Part shown: in pieces, positions 1-12,309 of the stretch
Layout: the number at the start of each line of letters is the position of its first letter
Numbering within the stretch: position 1 is the stretch's first letter
Assembly: GCF_945859685.1 (NCBI RefSeq)
Contig: NC_079147.1
Coordinates: forward strand, 19,934,429-19,998,428
Direction: 5' to 3'
DNA: 64,000 nucleotides
DNA from: Eupeodes corollae
Taxonomy: Eukaryota > Arthropoda > Insecta > Diptera > Syrphidae
Program-made: the position numbers and the translations under genes
The notes under the pieces: model-generated
What the model was told of the DNA's origin: nothing
Databases searched by the model: none
The model's input: the letters and a program-made list of their open reading frames with translations, nothing else

Positions 1-320
1 CAAACTTTTAAGCAAGACAAAGCGACAGACGGGATGGGAAGTTATCAGACTGGGTCGCATCCCAGTCTCTTTTTTCTCTTTTTTTTTTTTTGATTTATAA
101 AATCTTTTGTTTCCAAAGAAACTTCTTTTTTTTAAACTTCTGTAATAAAAAAACCGGAGTCGATATCTCTTCTGGTTCTTGAGCTATATACAAAGAAAAA
201 AACGTCGCGATCGTACGGACGTACGAACGTCCGAAGACATCTTTCCAAAAATCTTTTATTTTGACTCTACGTACCTTGAAACGTTGAGAAAAGTCAATAT
301 TTTCAATTTATGAATGTAAA
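1..320 (+). repeat. Repeat R, copy 1 (unclassified interspersed repeat, cut by window edge)
   Basis: Noncoding repeat also present near 18640-18780, 30340-31020 (reverse), 41130-41450 and 51540-52190. Recognisable blocks here are the GACAGACGGGATGGGAAGTT block at about 25-45, a block starting GTCGATATCTCTTCTGGTTC at about 158-190, and a block around GACTCTACGTACCTTGAAAC at about 260-290. No ORF, RT or transposase signature is visible. The class is unknown; it could be the terminus of a large non-autonomous DNA element. Confidence 0.6.
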
Positions 321-397
321 AAATTACACTTTTAAAAATGATAAAAGACTTACTATTGTCTCCTCGTCAAAGCTCTGTTAATATTTAAATTAATTCT

Positions 398-830
398 ATA
401 ACTGGGTAGGTGAGGTCACGAATCCGCTAAGGATTTCAGACCAATAAGCTTAACATCTTTTGTGCTTAAAACCTTGGAGCGCATTCTTGATTACCATATT
501 AGACCTCTCGAAAGCTCTCAGCGTGCTTATCTTAAGGGCAAATCTACGGAGACTGCCCTCCATGAGGTAGTGCGTACTGTAGAACAAACAATCCATTATA
601 AAGAATTTACTCTTGCCACCATCCTAGACATAGAAGGTGCTTTTAACAACGTCCTTACAGAATCCATAGAAGAATCGCTCGTTAAGTTCGGTGTAGTAGA
701 CTTCATTCGAGAATGGATTATTTCAGCTTGCGTAAGCACCACAGGGGCCATGCGTACTTGCCCAACGGACGCTTTAAACGTTATTTTGGATCTTCTATAC
801 CAATCGACCTTTTTAATTAATACATAGTTT
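398..830 (+). pseudogene. LOA/I-type LINE reverse transcriptase fragment
   Basis: This is the N-terminal part of a non-LTR reverse transcriptase. In one frame it reads a KDFRPISLTSF-type fingers motif (about 435), then LKTLERILDYHI, a GKSTETALHEVV segment and the motif-A region ATILDIEGAFNNV, whose first D is the catalytic aspartate. After about 740 the palm stops: the sequence jumps from the region after motif A to a segment (MRTCPTDALNVILDLL) that normally follows the polymerase, so the YADD motif is missing. The RNase H piece follows directly at 869-1410. RNase H plus the LDIEGAFNNV palm points to the LOA/I group, although the clade is judged by eye. The copy cannot make an active enzyme. 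Confidence 0.8.
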
Positions 831-868
831 CCTGCAGCGCTATACTGCTGAAGGAATCAAACAGCTGG

Positions 869-1410
869 TTGTTAAAACATTATGGTCACAGCTACACAAC
901 GAAATTGATTTCCTCAGATATAGGTAGAACTGACTACTGCACTCCTACTTTGAGCCTTAGTAAGGGTTTTAAAGTTATTTTCTCATCCAGAGAAGATTGG
1001 GAGGATGACATCGTGTCGATAGGTTTCGACACAACCATCTTTACTGACGGCTCAAAGAGGGAGTGCGGAGTTGGTTCTGGGATCTTTTCTGAGTCCTTAA
1101 ATGTAGAAAAATGCTTTAGGCTTCTTGACTTTGATAGCGTTTTCCAGGCTGAACTGCTGGCAATAAGGGAGGTATGTAAGATACTTAAACAAAACACAAA
1201 CCAAAACCGAAATGTGGCTATCTTTACAGACAGTCAGGCAGCTGTCAAAGCCATTAACTCGGCCATATCCTCATCTAAATTGGTCCAGCAATGTCGCGAT
1301 GAGCTTGCGAACCTGAATATAACCTCGGTGTCACCCTGATCTGGGTTCCGGGCCATAGTAGTATCGTGGGAAATGAACGGGCTGACAAGCTAGCCAGGCA
1401 AGGATCGGCC
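869..1410 (+). pseudogene. LOA/I-type LINE RNase H domain, frameshifted
   Basis: This is an RNase H domain downstream of the RT piece. The visible acidic residues are in order: D in IFTDGSKRECGVGSGIF, E in FQAELLAIREVCKIL and D in VAIFTDSQAAVKAI. A frame change near 1335 is followed by WVPGHSSIVGNERADKLARQ (about 1345-1405), which holds the conserved H and the last D. All four catalytic positions are therefore encoded but split over two frames. Decayed C-terminal LINE sequence continues to about 1640. A cellular RNase H1 is unlikely because the domain is directly preceded by LINE polymerase sequence. Confidence 0.82.
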
Positions 1411-1649
1411 CTTCATAGCTCACTTGCGGGAATGGTTAACATTCCTCTTGGTGCTTTGAAGGGTAAAATCTTTTCTATCTAATCTGTAATCTTAATCTTT
1501 TTTCTCAATGCGACAAAATGGATCGAACATAGTCGCTATGAAGCTTCTCCATAAATCTGTCCCTTTCAATCACGAGTTTTTGGTATCAAAACGGCGCACT
1601 ACAGCGCAAATTGGATTTCAGGCTAGGTTGCCTTGAGATTGCCACTTCT

Positions 1650-4370
1650 TTCTACCTTCCATAACTTCCAATCAAAAAATATTGTTCAATCAATTTAACT
1701 AATTTAAAAAACACCATTGGTGAAGACCCTTAATATATTCGTATAGACAAACATTTAACTAAAAACAACTTGCCTACATACAACAAAACAAACTCTGTAA
1801 CTCAATTTAACCAATTTAAAAACATAATAATAAGCTTACCTTTCATATCACAAACAACACCGAAAAAAAGTATATATCTCAACCTCCAAACGTTTGGAAT
1901 TCATATTCATACGATGAACCCTATAAACTTTTTAAAAACACAAAAAATCCTGTGTTCCATAAATAATATCCTTATAAAACATAGAGATAAAAAACATTGA
2001 GTGGATATAAACTTTCTTCACTCTATGTTACACAAAAAAATAGAAAATCAGGATGCAAAACAAAGGATTTCCGTAAAGATTTTGGGGGGTAATTTTTGTA
2101 TTTGCATTTTTCCCCCTTTTTTCAAAAAATACGAAAAAAAGTTTTACCCATTGTTCTTTGTGTTAAATAATAATCTTGTTTTTGTTGGAAAAGGCAGAAA
2201 CTTTACAAAAAAAAAAACAAGAAGATAGCAAAGTTCCTTCGCATATTTTCTTCCTTTTTAAAAAAATAAACGGTGCACGAGTGTGCAAAAGAAAAATTAA
2301 TAAATCCACTTTTTCCATTTTTTTGGAATAAACTAAGATTCATATCGTTGCGTAAAATTTATTGCCCATTCATGACCTTAAAGCAAATGAAGTTTTATGA
2401 GTCCTTTTTGCTGTGATAGGAAGGTACTAAGCTCCGCATGACAAGATTATGTTGATATTGTTTTTGGAGCCTTTTTGTATTTTGTCTTCAAGATTTATAA
2501 TTTTTCTATTGAGGCAGGTTTTGATTACAAACAAGAACCAATAGAACTGAAACTGGATAATGAATTCAAGTAGAAGACCTTTATTATTCAAGAGAAACGA
2601 ATCCCTTATAAAGTTGTCCTGATAACCATTACAAATACCTCAAATTTCAGTCAAGAACTACCCTCTCATAAAACCTGATGCAGTGTAATCAGGAAAAATC
2701 ACCGGTTCACACCTTGCCTGGGGGCGTTTCTATTGCACAAGAATAATCAAGAATAAATTGTGGTTTCCAACACTCGTCGATTTTACTTTTCATTTTCGTC
2801 CTTTTTTTATTTAGCGCGATGTCAGAAGGAACAATAGGTCGGTCTGACAGGGAATATGGAGAAAAAGTCTGGTGTTGTAGATGACACCGGAATGACATCT
2901 AATTTCCACCTAGAATTTCGCATTGTTGTGGTTTTATTTTCTGTTTCCACTGAACATTTTGTTGGGTAGTTTATTTATTTGTTTGCTTTCAATTTTCCAT
3001 CCCTGACACACAGGACTAAAACAAGGGTTGAAATGAATGCGAAATTCCCGAAGGCACTAAAATATCACCTTGCTGCATTTTCTATGTTGTTTTTTTTATT
3101 TTATTTTTACTCCATGATGAGGCCTTTTCTTTCCACAGACACTGCTTCCGATACTCTGGTACATGTCCCCACGTACTGCTGGGTGCTGCTGTCATTGTTG
3201 ATTTGCAACTCATTAGTTCCGAGTTATATACAAAAGCTCTTTGACTAAACTGACATTCAATTTGCATAAAGGTGGTAGCCGTCCAATATCATCTACTTAT
3301 ATTTTCCCAATGCACTATTTCAACACAAAGGAACAAAAATAAGGACGAACCAAACAGACAGACAGACCTACATAACTCCGTCTATAGTACAATATTATGT
3401 AGGTAGGAAAATAAAAGGATAAAAGAAAAATAAACTGAATAAGCAACTTCATTGATCATCATTTTGCAACCTCTGTCATGTGACCAAAAGTCGGTAAGAA
3501 AAAAGACTGTACGAGAGTCCAAAGCACCATCATCATCACCCCACAAAGAAAATTTCTATGTGAAAAGGACTTCGAACTCAATTGAAAAACTCCAACTACA
3601 AACTTGTACATCTACAGCAATAGAACATGTACTATACATTTGTCCAAGGAGTCGATTTGAGGCTGAATCTCTAAAGCGATGGATGTACCGCTCGCCGCCG
3701 CTGCCTGCCTGGAAATAGGAAATGAATTCTTCATCAAAAGAGTCAAAAGAATTTTCCAAGAATATACAAATATCCTGCAACAAAACAAAAACCAAAAAAG
3801 CATCCTATAAAAACACTATATACAACAAAAACAAAAAGTAAAAGATTTTCAGACACTCATGCATTGACAATAGAAAGTTTTCCGAGAAGGCACCTACTTA
3901 TATCCTCGTGCATTCGATTTTCTTCTTGCAAATTCACAGAAAGAAAATGTGTTATTTTTTTCTTTTTTTTCAAATCTTCTTGTGGTCAATGTGTGGGAAA
4001 AATTTCTTGCTTAAAGGAAATTTTGTATTTGTATTTTGTTTTTATTATTTTTTTTTGAAAAGGACGATGAGAAAAAAGTGCCAACACTGTCGAACGTGAG
4101 TAAAATTTAATAAAGAATGGAAGGTACATCGTTGAATATTTTTACATAGAACATACTTATGCATGAATATGATGTTTTTTTTTTTACTGCCCATGAAATT
4201 GTCTAAGCCTAGTGCAGATATTCATATCCTTTTGTTTAAAATAAGAACAACATTTTTGACTAGCATTTCAATCAATTCATTATATGATGTTTCATTAAGT
4301 CAGAAAAATAGCAATTTAGGTTTATAAAGAGAGAGTGTGTCCATATACTATACTGTCACGGTAAAAATTA
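1650..4370. other. No gene seen, AT-rich
   Basis: Short open frames of 60-90 codons occur at 1770-2230, 2979-3248, 3452-3718 and 3864-4099. They overlap one another on both strands, are rich in Lys, Phe and Asn from A/T runs, and carry no motif. I see no repeat boundary or RNA gene here. Confidence 0.6.
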
Positions 4371-4377
4371 CCGCGAC

Positions 4378-6360
4378 ATGAACCATTCTCTCCGTCATCC
4401 AAATACTTGTTCCTCCCTCCTCCATTCCTACAGGTGTTTCCTTCAATCTACTGAGAGAGAGAGGGGCAGCCATGGTCCATCAGCCATCGGTTCAATCTCT
4501 CAGTACTTTGGAAGGAAACATAATCATGGATGTCGATTTTCCACTTTAACTAAGGTGACAGACGGGCGGTCTTGTCAAATATTAAGAACGGGTGATAGCC
4601 AGTCCCCAAAGAATGAGCATAATTACCACCATAAGTGTCAGACGGATGGTCTGACTCCAGTAAACCAAAATTGGCACGGTCGACACTTGGTCTCCGAATG
4701 CCGAAGTTACTCCATGGGAGAATGGCTTCAAGCCCAACTTTTACATCCTCATTATACGTAAATGTACAAGATGGAACGATAACGTAAGTCCCTATTTCCC
4801 CAAATCTGCGCGAAAGTCAAACAAAATAACTTTAAAACGCGTGTAGCGAACTTCTGCCACATTTCTCTTCCCACAATTGTTTTTAATCGAAACTTACTAA
4901 TTTCCATCAATTTTCCACAATTACATTTGTTTTGCTGGGAAAGATCGGTGGGTAAAAATGCAAAGTGAGAACAATCAAATTTCTTGAGTTCCAAGGTTTT
5001 TCTTTCATTCAAAATTGAATCGGGGATGTTAGGTGGCTGAATGCACCCACTGCATTCCCGCACTCTACAAGTCAGAGTAGAGCGCGGCGAATTCAGGGGT
5101 CACTTGCCTTAAGCTGGGGAGATTAAAGTGCGAGTAAGAGAAGACTACTAGGTTTGCAACTGCGTTGGCACACTCACGCAAACAAGCTGAGCGTTGCTGA
5201 AAAAATGACGCGACCGAAACTCAAGTCACTAAGTTGCTGAAAGCACTGGGTATTTGAAGAAAAAGGGTTCATCTAGGCTTGGAAAAAGCCTGGGAACTCA
5301 CTTTTTTGTAAGCTACGAAATCGAATAGATCGAAATAAAAGTAAATTTTGGAAGAAAGAAATTTGATTGGAAAAAAAATTTAATTTGAGGAAGTGTTTTG
5401 AAAATTTGAAATAAGGAGAATAATTTTGAAGATTTGGTGGGGTATACTCTTTGAGATACAGGAGAGGAAAAGAAGGAAAATTGGTTAAGGAAGGAAGGGA
5501 AATCTGGCAGGAAAAATAAGCTAAGTATAATAGTTTGGTTTGTTTGATTAAAAATTATTTCCGTTGAATCACATTATTTCGTTGTCGAGACATTGTTCAA
5601 AAAAATTATCGTTTGGCTTTGGCTGTTCGCTTTATTTCCGAAAATTACGGAACTCATGACCCGCTTAAAATAAAACCGTTAACATTTTTTTTCGGGCTTA
5701 AACGTTACCGGTCCATCTTATCTTTCCTTGAATAACGATTTGTTTCTTTGTTTAAAAGATCCTGGGTCTTAGCCCTACTTAATTGCAAGGTTTCCCAGGC
5801 AATTTACTTAACAATAAATATTTTGAAAATTAATTCCAAGACTTAATCTTTTATTGAAACTTCTTTCACCGTCGGTTTCGCTCCGAAGGTTTGCAATTTT
5901 CTTAATTATAAAAAAAAATTGCTGGCGCCCTATTTCTCAATTTCAGGATAGACACCCCTGTGGTCACCGACATTTTTATATTCTCATCAATTTAATTGAT
6001 CACCTACGATATCATCTCAATTAGGATATCAATTTATTCGCTGAGCCCACCCTAAGCTGAGTGGCCGGAGATATCAGCATCATACGTGCTGAATGTGCTA
6101 AATTTTTTTCTACGACCTTCTTTACGTTATAGGTTCTAGTCTTCGTCGTAGGTTCGTTCGGGATCGTCGTGGTCGTAGTCGTGGTCGCCGTCGTCGTCGC
6201 GTCGCGTAGAAAAATTATAGCAACAATACATACATACATATATGTATAGCTTTGAATAAAGCTTCTATTTAAACTTAAATAAATTCCTGCTTAAGTCTTG
6301 CTTAAAAAAGTTAAATCAAGAAACCTTATCTTGACTTATAATCTGCTGCTGCTGTAAAAG
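4378..6360. other. No gene seen; weak hint of LTR-type sequence near 5.5-5.95 kb
   Basis: An open frame of 127 codons at 4378-4761 shows no recognisable domain. Near 5925 the string TGGCGCCCTATTT resembles the start of a tRNA-Lys-type primer binding site used by some gypsy elements. It follows about 400 bp of AT-rich sequence that could be an old LTR. I found neither a second LTR nor gag/pol sequence, so this stays a hint. Confidence 0.3.
6140..6205. repeat. GTC/GTG triplet-rich low-complexity tract
   Basis: Imperfect run of TCG/GTC-type triplets. On the reverse strand it reads as a poly-threonine stretch in a short open frame. It is followed by CATA/TATG microsatellite at 6225-6247. Confidence 0.75.
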
Positions 6361-6365
6361 ACAAT

Positions 6366-6765
6366 AGTTCTGCCGGTACCCACATATGGCTCCGAGATCT
6401 AGGTGCTTAGTAAAAGCAACTCCAACCTCTTAGGCGCGTTCGAGAGAAAGGTTTTAAGAAGAATGGTTGGTCCCATATGTGAGGAAGAACGATTTCGGAG
6501 ACGCTACAATCATGAAATGTATGCATTCTAACTATTTTTGTAACAAAAATTAAGCTCGGTATATACTTGGCAGAAAAACTTACTCGTATGTGTACAGAGG
6601 AATTCATGAACATGATTACGCTAGAGAGATGGCGTAGACCAGGACTCCCAAGGTCCCAAGGCCTTCAGGTTTGTAACTGAATAGCTTCGTGATAAATATA
6701 GCGACTTGTTGTATGAGGCGAAGACTCCGGTTGTGTAACCAATGATAATGATAATGATGATAAAA
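6366..6765 (+). pseudogene. LINE 3' end: RT C-terminal domain remnant with AATGAT tail
   Basis: One frame reads a YGSEI-stop-VLSKSNSNLLGAFE segment and then ERKVLRRMVGPICEEERFRR followed by RYNHEMYAF. This is the conserved C-terminal pattern after the polymerase in many RTE/I-like LINE proteins (tyrosine-glycine-serine-glutamate, then ERKVLRR..GP). A TAG replaces the usual Trp near 6401. Further fragments (LERWRRPGLPRSQG) appear to about 6670. The sequence ends in AATGATAATGATAATGATG at 6742-6762, as expected for a LINE 3' tail. Upstream polymerase motifs are absent, so this is a 5'-truncated, inactive copy. The family appears different from the RTE copies at 19 kb and 60 kb. Confidence 0.65.
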
Positions 6766-6769
6766 CTTT

Positions 6770-7380
6770 ATAGATAATTTACAGTATGTAAACGGTTATA
6801 AACTTTTCTTTCATTTAGAAATGGTTTTCCAAATACGTCTTTAAAATTAAAACATCTTAAATTTAATACAATAAACATTTTGGATCGTCGTGAAGTACAT
6901 TCTAAAACGTGTTTTGCCAAAAATACTCTATTTACCAAAATATTAATTTTAGACTAGCATTTCGGTTTACCTTCAAGTTAGTTATCTAGTTCAGGTTGAA
7001 ATGTGTATAGAAGGGTGCAAAAACCAAACACATTATCGCATTTTACCATAGCAATTTAAAAAAAGGTGAACATTTTGCTTAACCCTAAATGTATGACGAA
7101 CCAATAATGCTAGAGATTTGAATAAGATTGTATATTATAAATACAATGAATGATTTTAACTCCAAAACAATTTCATTTAACAAGAAATAAAGTTTTTGAC
7201 ATCTGCTAATATTTTGTGAAAAATCAAATTGATATTCTTTAAAAAAAAAAAAACCTAAATAAACATTAGTAAAACTTGGTAAATATTTAGATATTTGACT
7301 AAAATATCTTTCTAAAAATTAAAAATATTGGTTTCAAACTAATTTTATCTCCAACAAAATTTTGCTTAACCATCTTACTC
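6770..7380. other. No gene seen; AT-rich with one shared repeat block
   Basis: At about 7043-7078 the block TTTTACCATAGCAATTT, followed by AAAAAAAGGTGAACATTTTGC, is the reverse complement of blocks at 41063-41095 and 52140-52185. It therefore belongs to an interspersed repeat. Nothing else is recognisable. Confidence 0.5.
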
Positions 7381-7382
7381 AG

Positions 7383-9210
7383 CTTGACAATGAGCCTACT
7401 CGTATATCAGCCGAGCAATAATACACTTCACTTTTTTCTATATTCGAAGGACCAAATTTTTACATGACCAAAAATTACGGCGAAAAATACTGCAGTGTTC
7501 CAAAGGCAGTAGAAATTTTTGGTCATTTGTAAAAAAACACGAGGAATTCCCCCTCTTCCTCGGTTTCTAAGCTTTTTGTCAATGACACTCGTTTAGCTAG
7601 CTCTACTGATAAAGCCATCTTATTTGCAAGGCAGTGAGCCAAAAATTCCACCTTACAAGATAGTGTCATGACTCCCCCAGTTCTTAAACGCGTAAATGAT
7701 TCTTTGGGACCAATATTTTTTCGTACTCGAACTGTGAAGAGAGTTTTTAAAGATCTCAACATTCAATCCGCTGGCTGAGATGGTATCCCCGCTATTATTC
7801 TAAAGAGGTGTTTTTCCACGCTAGCAAAACCACTCAATCTATCCCATTCTTCTGTGCTCCTTCCGAGTAGTTGGAAAACTGCATTTGTTCAGCCAATCCC
7901 AAAAAAAAGGCGAATTTTCTTCTCCCACAAATTACCGACCGATAGCACTAACGATTCTTCTTTCTAAAGTCATGGAAACGCTGATTAATTATCAGCTTAA
8001 GAAATATCTTGAGGAACGGAAGCTTCTTAATGACCGACAATACGAATTTCGTAGCAAAGGGTCCACTGGTGATCTGATGGTTCATCTCACCGAACAGTGG
8101 AACAGATCTTTACATCGTTTTGGAGAAAGTAAGATTATTGCACTTGATATTTCAAAGGCATTTGATAAAGTCTGGCATCTTGTTCTCTTATCGAAAATGC
8201 GTGATTTCGGTATCGACGAATCTCTTCTTCATTGGATTAGAAATTTTCTTTTGAACCGTTCAATACAAGTTGCTTTGGACGGATTCAAGTCTGAAACTCA
8301 TAAAATAAATGCTGGTGTGCTCCCGGGCTCCGTTTTGTCTCCGACCCCCTTCTTCATTTGTATTAATGACCTCCTGTCTGCTACTTCTAATACAATACAT
8401 TATTTCGCTGGCTAAAGCACTCTTAGCTTTTCATATTCGTTTCCAGACTCACAAAACTCCTCTTCGGATGTAAAACTGCAACGGCAGAATATGATTACCT
8501 CATTATTCCGACCTACACAGCATTGTACAATGGGGAATACAAAATTGTGTGGAATTTGTTTCGAAAACGCAATGCTGTCTTGTATCGTTAAAGCGAGATA
8601 TACCCCCATTGCAATTATTCATCTATGTCACTTGCATCAATGAGACTGAACATCTCTATATTTTCGGTAAGTGTGTCACCAGCCACTTCTTGTGGAACGA
8701 TCTCATACGCGATGTCGCCAAAAATTCCGCAAGGTGTTTTGGTTTTCCGAGGCGATGCAAGAAATGGTTCACCCCTTCTGATCTGGCTGTTATCTAGAAG
8801 ACTTATATACGTCCATAGCTCCCATCTCTGAGCGGGTACTCCTGCTCCTTACTTTATCTTTTTGAACAGTATTCAACATAGAGCATTTAAATTGATTGGT
8901 GATAATATCATCATTAATTCCTTTTCGTCGTTTGAACATCGTCGTAAGGTGTCATGCCTGACCCTTTTTACCGTTATTTATACGATTTATGCTCTAGTAA
9001 AACCACAAGCTCCATCCTCCCCTTAAATAGTTCAACCGTAAGACTCGTGCTTCTAGGAATGCTTATAAGTATACCCTAAAATCTAACTTCGGACTTACTG
9101 CCAAATACAGAGATTCGTTCTTTAGCGGTACTGCGCGAGCGTGGAACGCCTTACCACACTTTGTCTTTCTTTGTCATTGCAATTTTCCACCAAAATCAAT
9201 GTCCACCTAC
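7383..9210 (+). pseudogene. LINE-B copy 1: CR1/L2-like retrotransposon remnant (endonuclease end, RT, C-terminus)
   Basis: A decayed non-LTR element. It starts with the end of an endonuclease (LDNEPTRIS at about 7385-7415) and a linker. RT fingers and palm follow in an open stretch of 176 codons at 7885-8415: NYRPIALTILLSKVMETLI, GSTGDLMVHLTEQW, and motif A as IIALDISKAFDKVW. Motif B has LPGSVLSP in place of the usual PQGSVLSP. The catalytic FADD box reads FAG-stop at about 8402-8415, so both catalytic aspartates of motif C are gone. C-terminal LINE sequence in several frames runs to about 9210 (HRRKVSCLTL at about 8940; GTARAWNALPHF at about 9130). Other copies are at 17440-18370 (minus), 24640-25010 (minus) and 46265-47655 with 51335-51500. 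The CR1/L2 assignment comes from motif style only. Confidence 0.82.
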
Positions 9211-9214
9211 ATCT

Positions 9215-11960
9215 TCTCTCAAACCCTCTCTCCTTTTTCTAGTGATCACATTGGGTCTCTACATAATAAGGGTTGTAATATCCTCGCGCACACTAGCAAA
9301 TTATATAAAAAAAGAGGCTTCGTTAGAAAGCGTTATTGTCACTTTTGGGCCTTGGAAGATCCAAGAATGATTGGGCAGGTTCAGGCAACATAGAGGACTT
9401 CATTTGCAGTCATTTGCATTGTGAATAAGGCAACTAGCTAGTTTTTTAAGTGTTATAAACTTCAAACTCGGAACTTTATTTCACTAATTCCTACCTTCAA
9501 TTGATCGTGCAAAAACTACCAAAAACATAATTTTCACTCCTTATATTTTGTATTTAAACAAATATTACGTATTCCTTTCCCAATTTTACAAGAAACCCTT
9601 TTAAATAAAACTTCAATTAGAATTATGCAGAAAATAAATTTATCACAGAGTAATAAAGTTCAATATTCCTGACCGTGTTATTTCAAGAAGTGTAAGGTTT
9701 TACTCGGCAATTGACTTAAGACGGTTAGGATGGAATTCCAGGTTATGGTGGTGCAACCATAAGCTCGGTAGACTTTTTTTTTAACCAAAATAAAACTTCT
9801 TATTGGAAAGCCCACACACCTTTCTAGTTTTTCTTTTATAATTGTAATTATTAGATTTGAAGTTTGTTAAACTAAACTAATGAATTACTTACGGGAAAAT
9901 CACCAACATCCAAATTTACCGACATCCACAGTCTGAATGAAGATTAATTGGCAACTCTCCCTGAGATGTCATAGCTTATAACATAATCTTTTATAGCTGA
10001 TTGGTAATCAGACTTAAAACAATAAATCCAAGTTTAAGTTTTCTACAATACGATTTATGTCAAAAAACAAACGTTTTAAATTAAATCTAAGCACATTTGG
10101 CTTACAAAAAGTTTCTGACTCCTTACAAATTACAATTATTTGCAATCAAAAATCTCAAAAAAAAACTAAATGCCATTCATATCCTCAAAAACTATATAGG
10201 TACTCAAACTAAAATAAAAGTGTTTTTTTTTTGTTTGGAAAAGAAATATTCTAAACAACATAAATGTCTATCTCAGTATATCTTATTTAATCGAAACATT
10301 ATACGCACATCCACGCAATTTAAAGGTTATCCTTGGACGCTTTCCAAATGGCGCCACATTGTTTTACAGCTAAAAAATAAAGGGATAACTTGAAATATGA
10401 AACAAAAATGAAAATCATACAATTTCGTTTAACATTACTCTTTGGCCCATCCTCCATCCTTAGCCTCTAGGCAAAGTGTACAAAGGAAAGAAAAGTCCAA
10501 TGATTTTCTTTTTATAGGTATCAAAAAAAAAACTCTCAGTGAAAAGCCAAGAAAATTACCTACTTTCCAAGAGTTTTCAACTTATCTGATTTTTGGTTGG
10601 ACAAATTGCTGTGTGCAAAAGTGTATATAAGAACAAAAAAGTTCAATCGTAAAATTAAATTATTGTAAGATACAACAAGCTTTAGAAAACTAAACGGAAA
10701 AAAAAAACAAAACAAATTTTAAGATAGTTCTTCTCAAGTTCAAGTTGAGCGGAAGAAAGTTAACGACGACAACGACGACGAGACCTTCCTTTAAGAGAAG
10801 TAGAAAAGATATACACACAGTACTGGCTATTTTACAATATTCAGAGGAAATCACGAAGTAATGTTGCAACCTGCAACAGGCCAATACTTAATTACTCTAT
10901 GGTCTTTAAAAATTGTGTTTATAAATTGAAATCTCTTCAACAACCTCGATATAATCCGGTGACGAAAATTTCAATTATCTTCCTTACAAAAGTATTAAGC
11001 TTATTGTTACAATAAACGAATTTTAAAATAAATTTCATGCTTGAAAGTTGATATAGATATGAACTTTTAATATAATTTGTATGATCCTTATCTTAATGTT
11101 TTTCAAAATTTAACTCATTAATATAACTTGCTTTGAAATTTAAAGTGACACATGATTCAAATAAACAGCAAGGGGAGATACAATAGTTTAAGTTTCTTTC
11201 TTACCGGCAGAATTTCAAAGATAAATACATTTAAATTGGAGATACAATTTGTCAGGATATCCGTGAAAGAAAAGTTTAGAAGATTACACACTGGACAGTG
11301 GACATGACATCATCAGCAGAGTACTTACGCCTGAATTCATCTAAGGTTTGTTAGTTTTGTTGAAAAATAACAAAGGAAAAGTTAAAAAGTACTTTTATCT
11401 GAATGTTTTGTATTCTAAATGTGACCTGTCGTTAGCAGGATCTTTAGTTCGTTTAGGTATATTATTTAAAAATAGGAATAGGATTGACGATTTTCGGACA
11501 ATGAGAATGTTTTAGACTATTAGAATGTTTTTATGTTAAAAAAAAAAATTAAAATAACAAAGGAAATAATGAATTATTTTCCAAGAACGTACATTTTAAG
11601 GAAAAATAATACCGACTTCTGATAGTAAAACTTCGATAATTTACAGGTTCTTCTCCAAAACGCATCAAGTTAGACAAACAAAATAAGAAAGCTGGATTTA
11701 GATTAGCAAGACATTTAAAAAAAAAAAAACGATTTTTAGACAAACTGTGGTGTAAGGATATATGGACAAGTTCCTAAAAATGTAAGCCTTGGAGAATCCA
11801 TTTTTCTAAAAAATTTGCATGCATTTAAGAAATGTTGAACATATGCATGTAAAAATTGAGGACCATAAATTGAACATTTGAAGTTTCTGTCTTGATTGGT
11901 TCTGAAGTAGGAGATTGATTAAAAATCGACAGAGTTTATGTTTTTTTGTTTTAAAAGTAG
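9215..11960. other. No gene seen, AT-rich
   Basis: Short open frames (for example 98 codons at 10097-10393) consist mainly of Lys, Asn, Ile and Phe and show no domain. An ACG/ACA triplet run lies at 10764-10782. No RNA gene or element boundary is visible. Confidence 0.55.
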
Positions 11961-11972
11961 TTAGTAGACCTC

Positions 11973-12295
11973 GCGTAGTACCCGTGGTATGATGGTTAGT
12001 GCGTTGGACTGTCATGCAAGAGGTCTTGGGTTCAATCCCTGCCTGTGCCACCTTAATTTTAAAAAAAATTATTTTCGCGAGTACTGCCTCTGGGGAGGAT
12101 TTGACAATTTCTTCAAGAGTAATTCTTGGCATGAAAAAGTGCTTTCTTAAATCAGCCGTTCGGATTCGGCCTTAAATTGTAGGTCCCTTCCATTCCTGAC
12201 AAAAGTACCCGCACACAGGAAAGGTTGCGAGTTGTAAGTCAATAGGCCCTGTTTCACAACGGACTGTTGTGCCACCCAATTTATTTATTTATTTT
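11973..12295 (+). mobile_element. tRNA-derived SINE, copy 1, with perfect 13-bp TSD
   Basis: The 5' part is tRNA-like: an A-box-type segment TGGTATGATGGTTAGTGCG (11985-12003), an anticodon-arm region GGACTGTCATGC and a B box GGTTCAATCCC (12029-12039). A roughly 230-bp body follows, ending GGACTGTTGTGCCACC and an ATTT run. GTTAGTAGACCTC occurs immediately before (11960-11972) and after (12296-12308), a perfect target-site duplication that fixes both ends. Body and tail recur at 25452 (minus), 42812, 42893, 54896 and 63673. Pol III transcription is inferred from the boxes. A functional tRNA gene is excluded by the missing acceptor pairing and by the attached body. Confidence 0.93.
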
Positions 12296-12309
12296 GTTAG
12301 TAGACCTCA

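Noticed and set aside
4378..4761. 127-codon open frame
   Set aside because: No recognisable motif, and no start context or splice pattern to support it as an exon.
11985..12052. Possible tRNA genes at the SINE heads
   Set aside because: A and B boxes are present, but each is fused to the same 230-bp body and tail, is flanked by TSDs and lacks a proper acceptor stem. These are SINE promoters.
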